Assembly: GCF_026151205.1 (NCBI RefSeq)
Contig: NC_087077.1
Coordinates: 2,666,001 to 2,730,000 of the forward strand
Source of the DNA: Bolinopsis microptera
Taxonomy: Eukaryota > Ctenophora > Tentaculata > Lobata > Bolinopsidae
Reading direction: 5' to 3'
Length of the DNA: 64,000 nucleotides
Under the pieces are notes generated by a model. The model saw only the letters and a program-made list of their open reading frames with translations. It was not told the DNA's origin and made no database searches. The position numbers were made by a program, and so were the translations under genes. Positions 63,542 to 64,000 of the stretch are shown here, one piece after another. Within the stretch, counting starts at the first letter, position 1. Each line of letters begins with the position of its first letter.

Positions 63542-64000
63542 TAATTTTGATAAAAAGAATAGTGGATCAGACTTTTAAAAGACGACTCAAATTATTACCA
63601 ACTCAAAGAGGCATTTGGAGTTATGGATAGATTTGGCTATTGAACATAGTTTGAAAAGAAAGTTCGACAATTTTGTGATTGATCGAACAAAAGATTTAAA
63701 TCATATTAGGAAAATATCTCATTCACTTGATAAACATCTTCTGATCGTTTCGGTTTGATTATAATTACTCCATGTTCATAGTTACTTCATGAACTCATGC
63801 ACAACGACTGTGCAAACACAAAATACAACACCACCGTCTGAAATTCTTAAGCTCCAGATAATCTAAATTCAATCCAAACAGCAATAAAACACAAGTGTCT
63901 AGACTCTAGGTTTTATTGATTTAGGAAATTACTCACAACGTAGTGAATTACTGCGATAAAAGTTGAAAAACAAAAATGTTACTGAGTATACTGAACAGTA
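63542..64000. other. Intergenic, no gene seen
   Basis: AT-rich sequence to the window end. No supported feature. Confidence 0.4.

Overview
The window is animal nuclear DNA: AT-rich, intron-containing, with GT-AG splice sites, conserved metazoan housekeeping genes, single-exon class A GPCR genes, a CR1/L2-like LINE, and MULE and hAT DNA transposons. Gene content and heavy transposon and minisatellite load fit an early-branching metazoan, perhaps a cnidarian. That placement is an inference from style, not proof. Exon models were built by hand from reading frame, splice sites and family resemblance.

Layout. 1-9.5 kb: gene-poor, with three diverged ~1 kb tandem repeats, several minisatellites and a 398-bp transposon-like element with a 30-base poly-G end. 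9.55-10.66 kb: a single-exon GPCR (+). 11.3-19.3 kb: a ten-exon DNAJC22-like gene (-). Its 4.7-kb second intron contains two antisense genes, PEX12 and an F-box/LRR gene, followed by a scarred duplicate of both gene ends. 20.1-43.2 kb: an eleven-exon TAF6 gene (+), head-to-head with DNAJC22. TAF6 intron 6 (11.9 kb) carries three antisense GPCR genes and a 2.4-kb hAT element. Intron 10 (6.8 kb) is almost wholly a tandem array of about 138 copies of a 48-bp unit. 43.6-50.2 kb: archease, a thiolase (HADHB-like) and a large unrecognised gene, all (+). 52.3-53.4 kb: sushi-like and lectin-like exons (-). 54.1-58.4 kb: a LINE with both ORFs open (-). 59.9-62.0 kb: a defective MULE with a FLYWCH zinc finger, flanked by an 8-bp target duplication and sitting inside the C-terminal tail of a GPCR gene (-). 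62.98-63.53 kb: a GC-rich non-autonomous hAT element.

Main discovery. The 48-bp array is built from the exon 10/intron 10 junction of TAF6: each unit has the last 23 exon bases, the CAG|GTACAA donor and the first 25 intron bases. The intron is therefore a tandem field of well over a hundred copies of one gene's own 5' splice site. Its long open frames on both strands are periodicity artefacts.

Other strong results: the MULE supplies the last nine codons and the stop of the GPCR it interrupts, and the displaced tail still reads open on the far side of the element. Three nested GPCRs share an N-x-S-K-L motif where DRY is expected. Functional links between neighbours are mostly absent; the remarkable feature is physical nesting (host and guest genes on opposite strands) and repeat-driven remodelling of gene ends.
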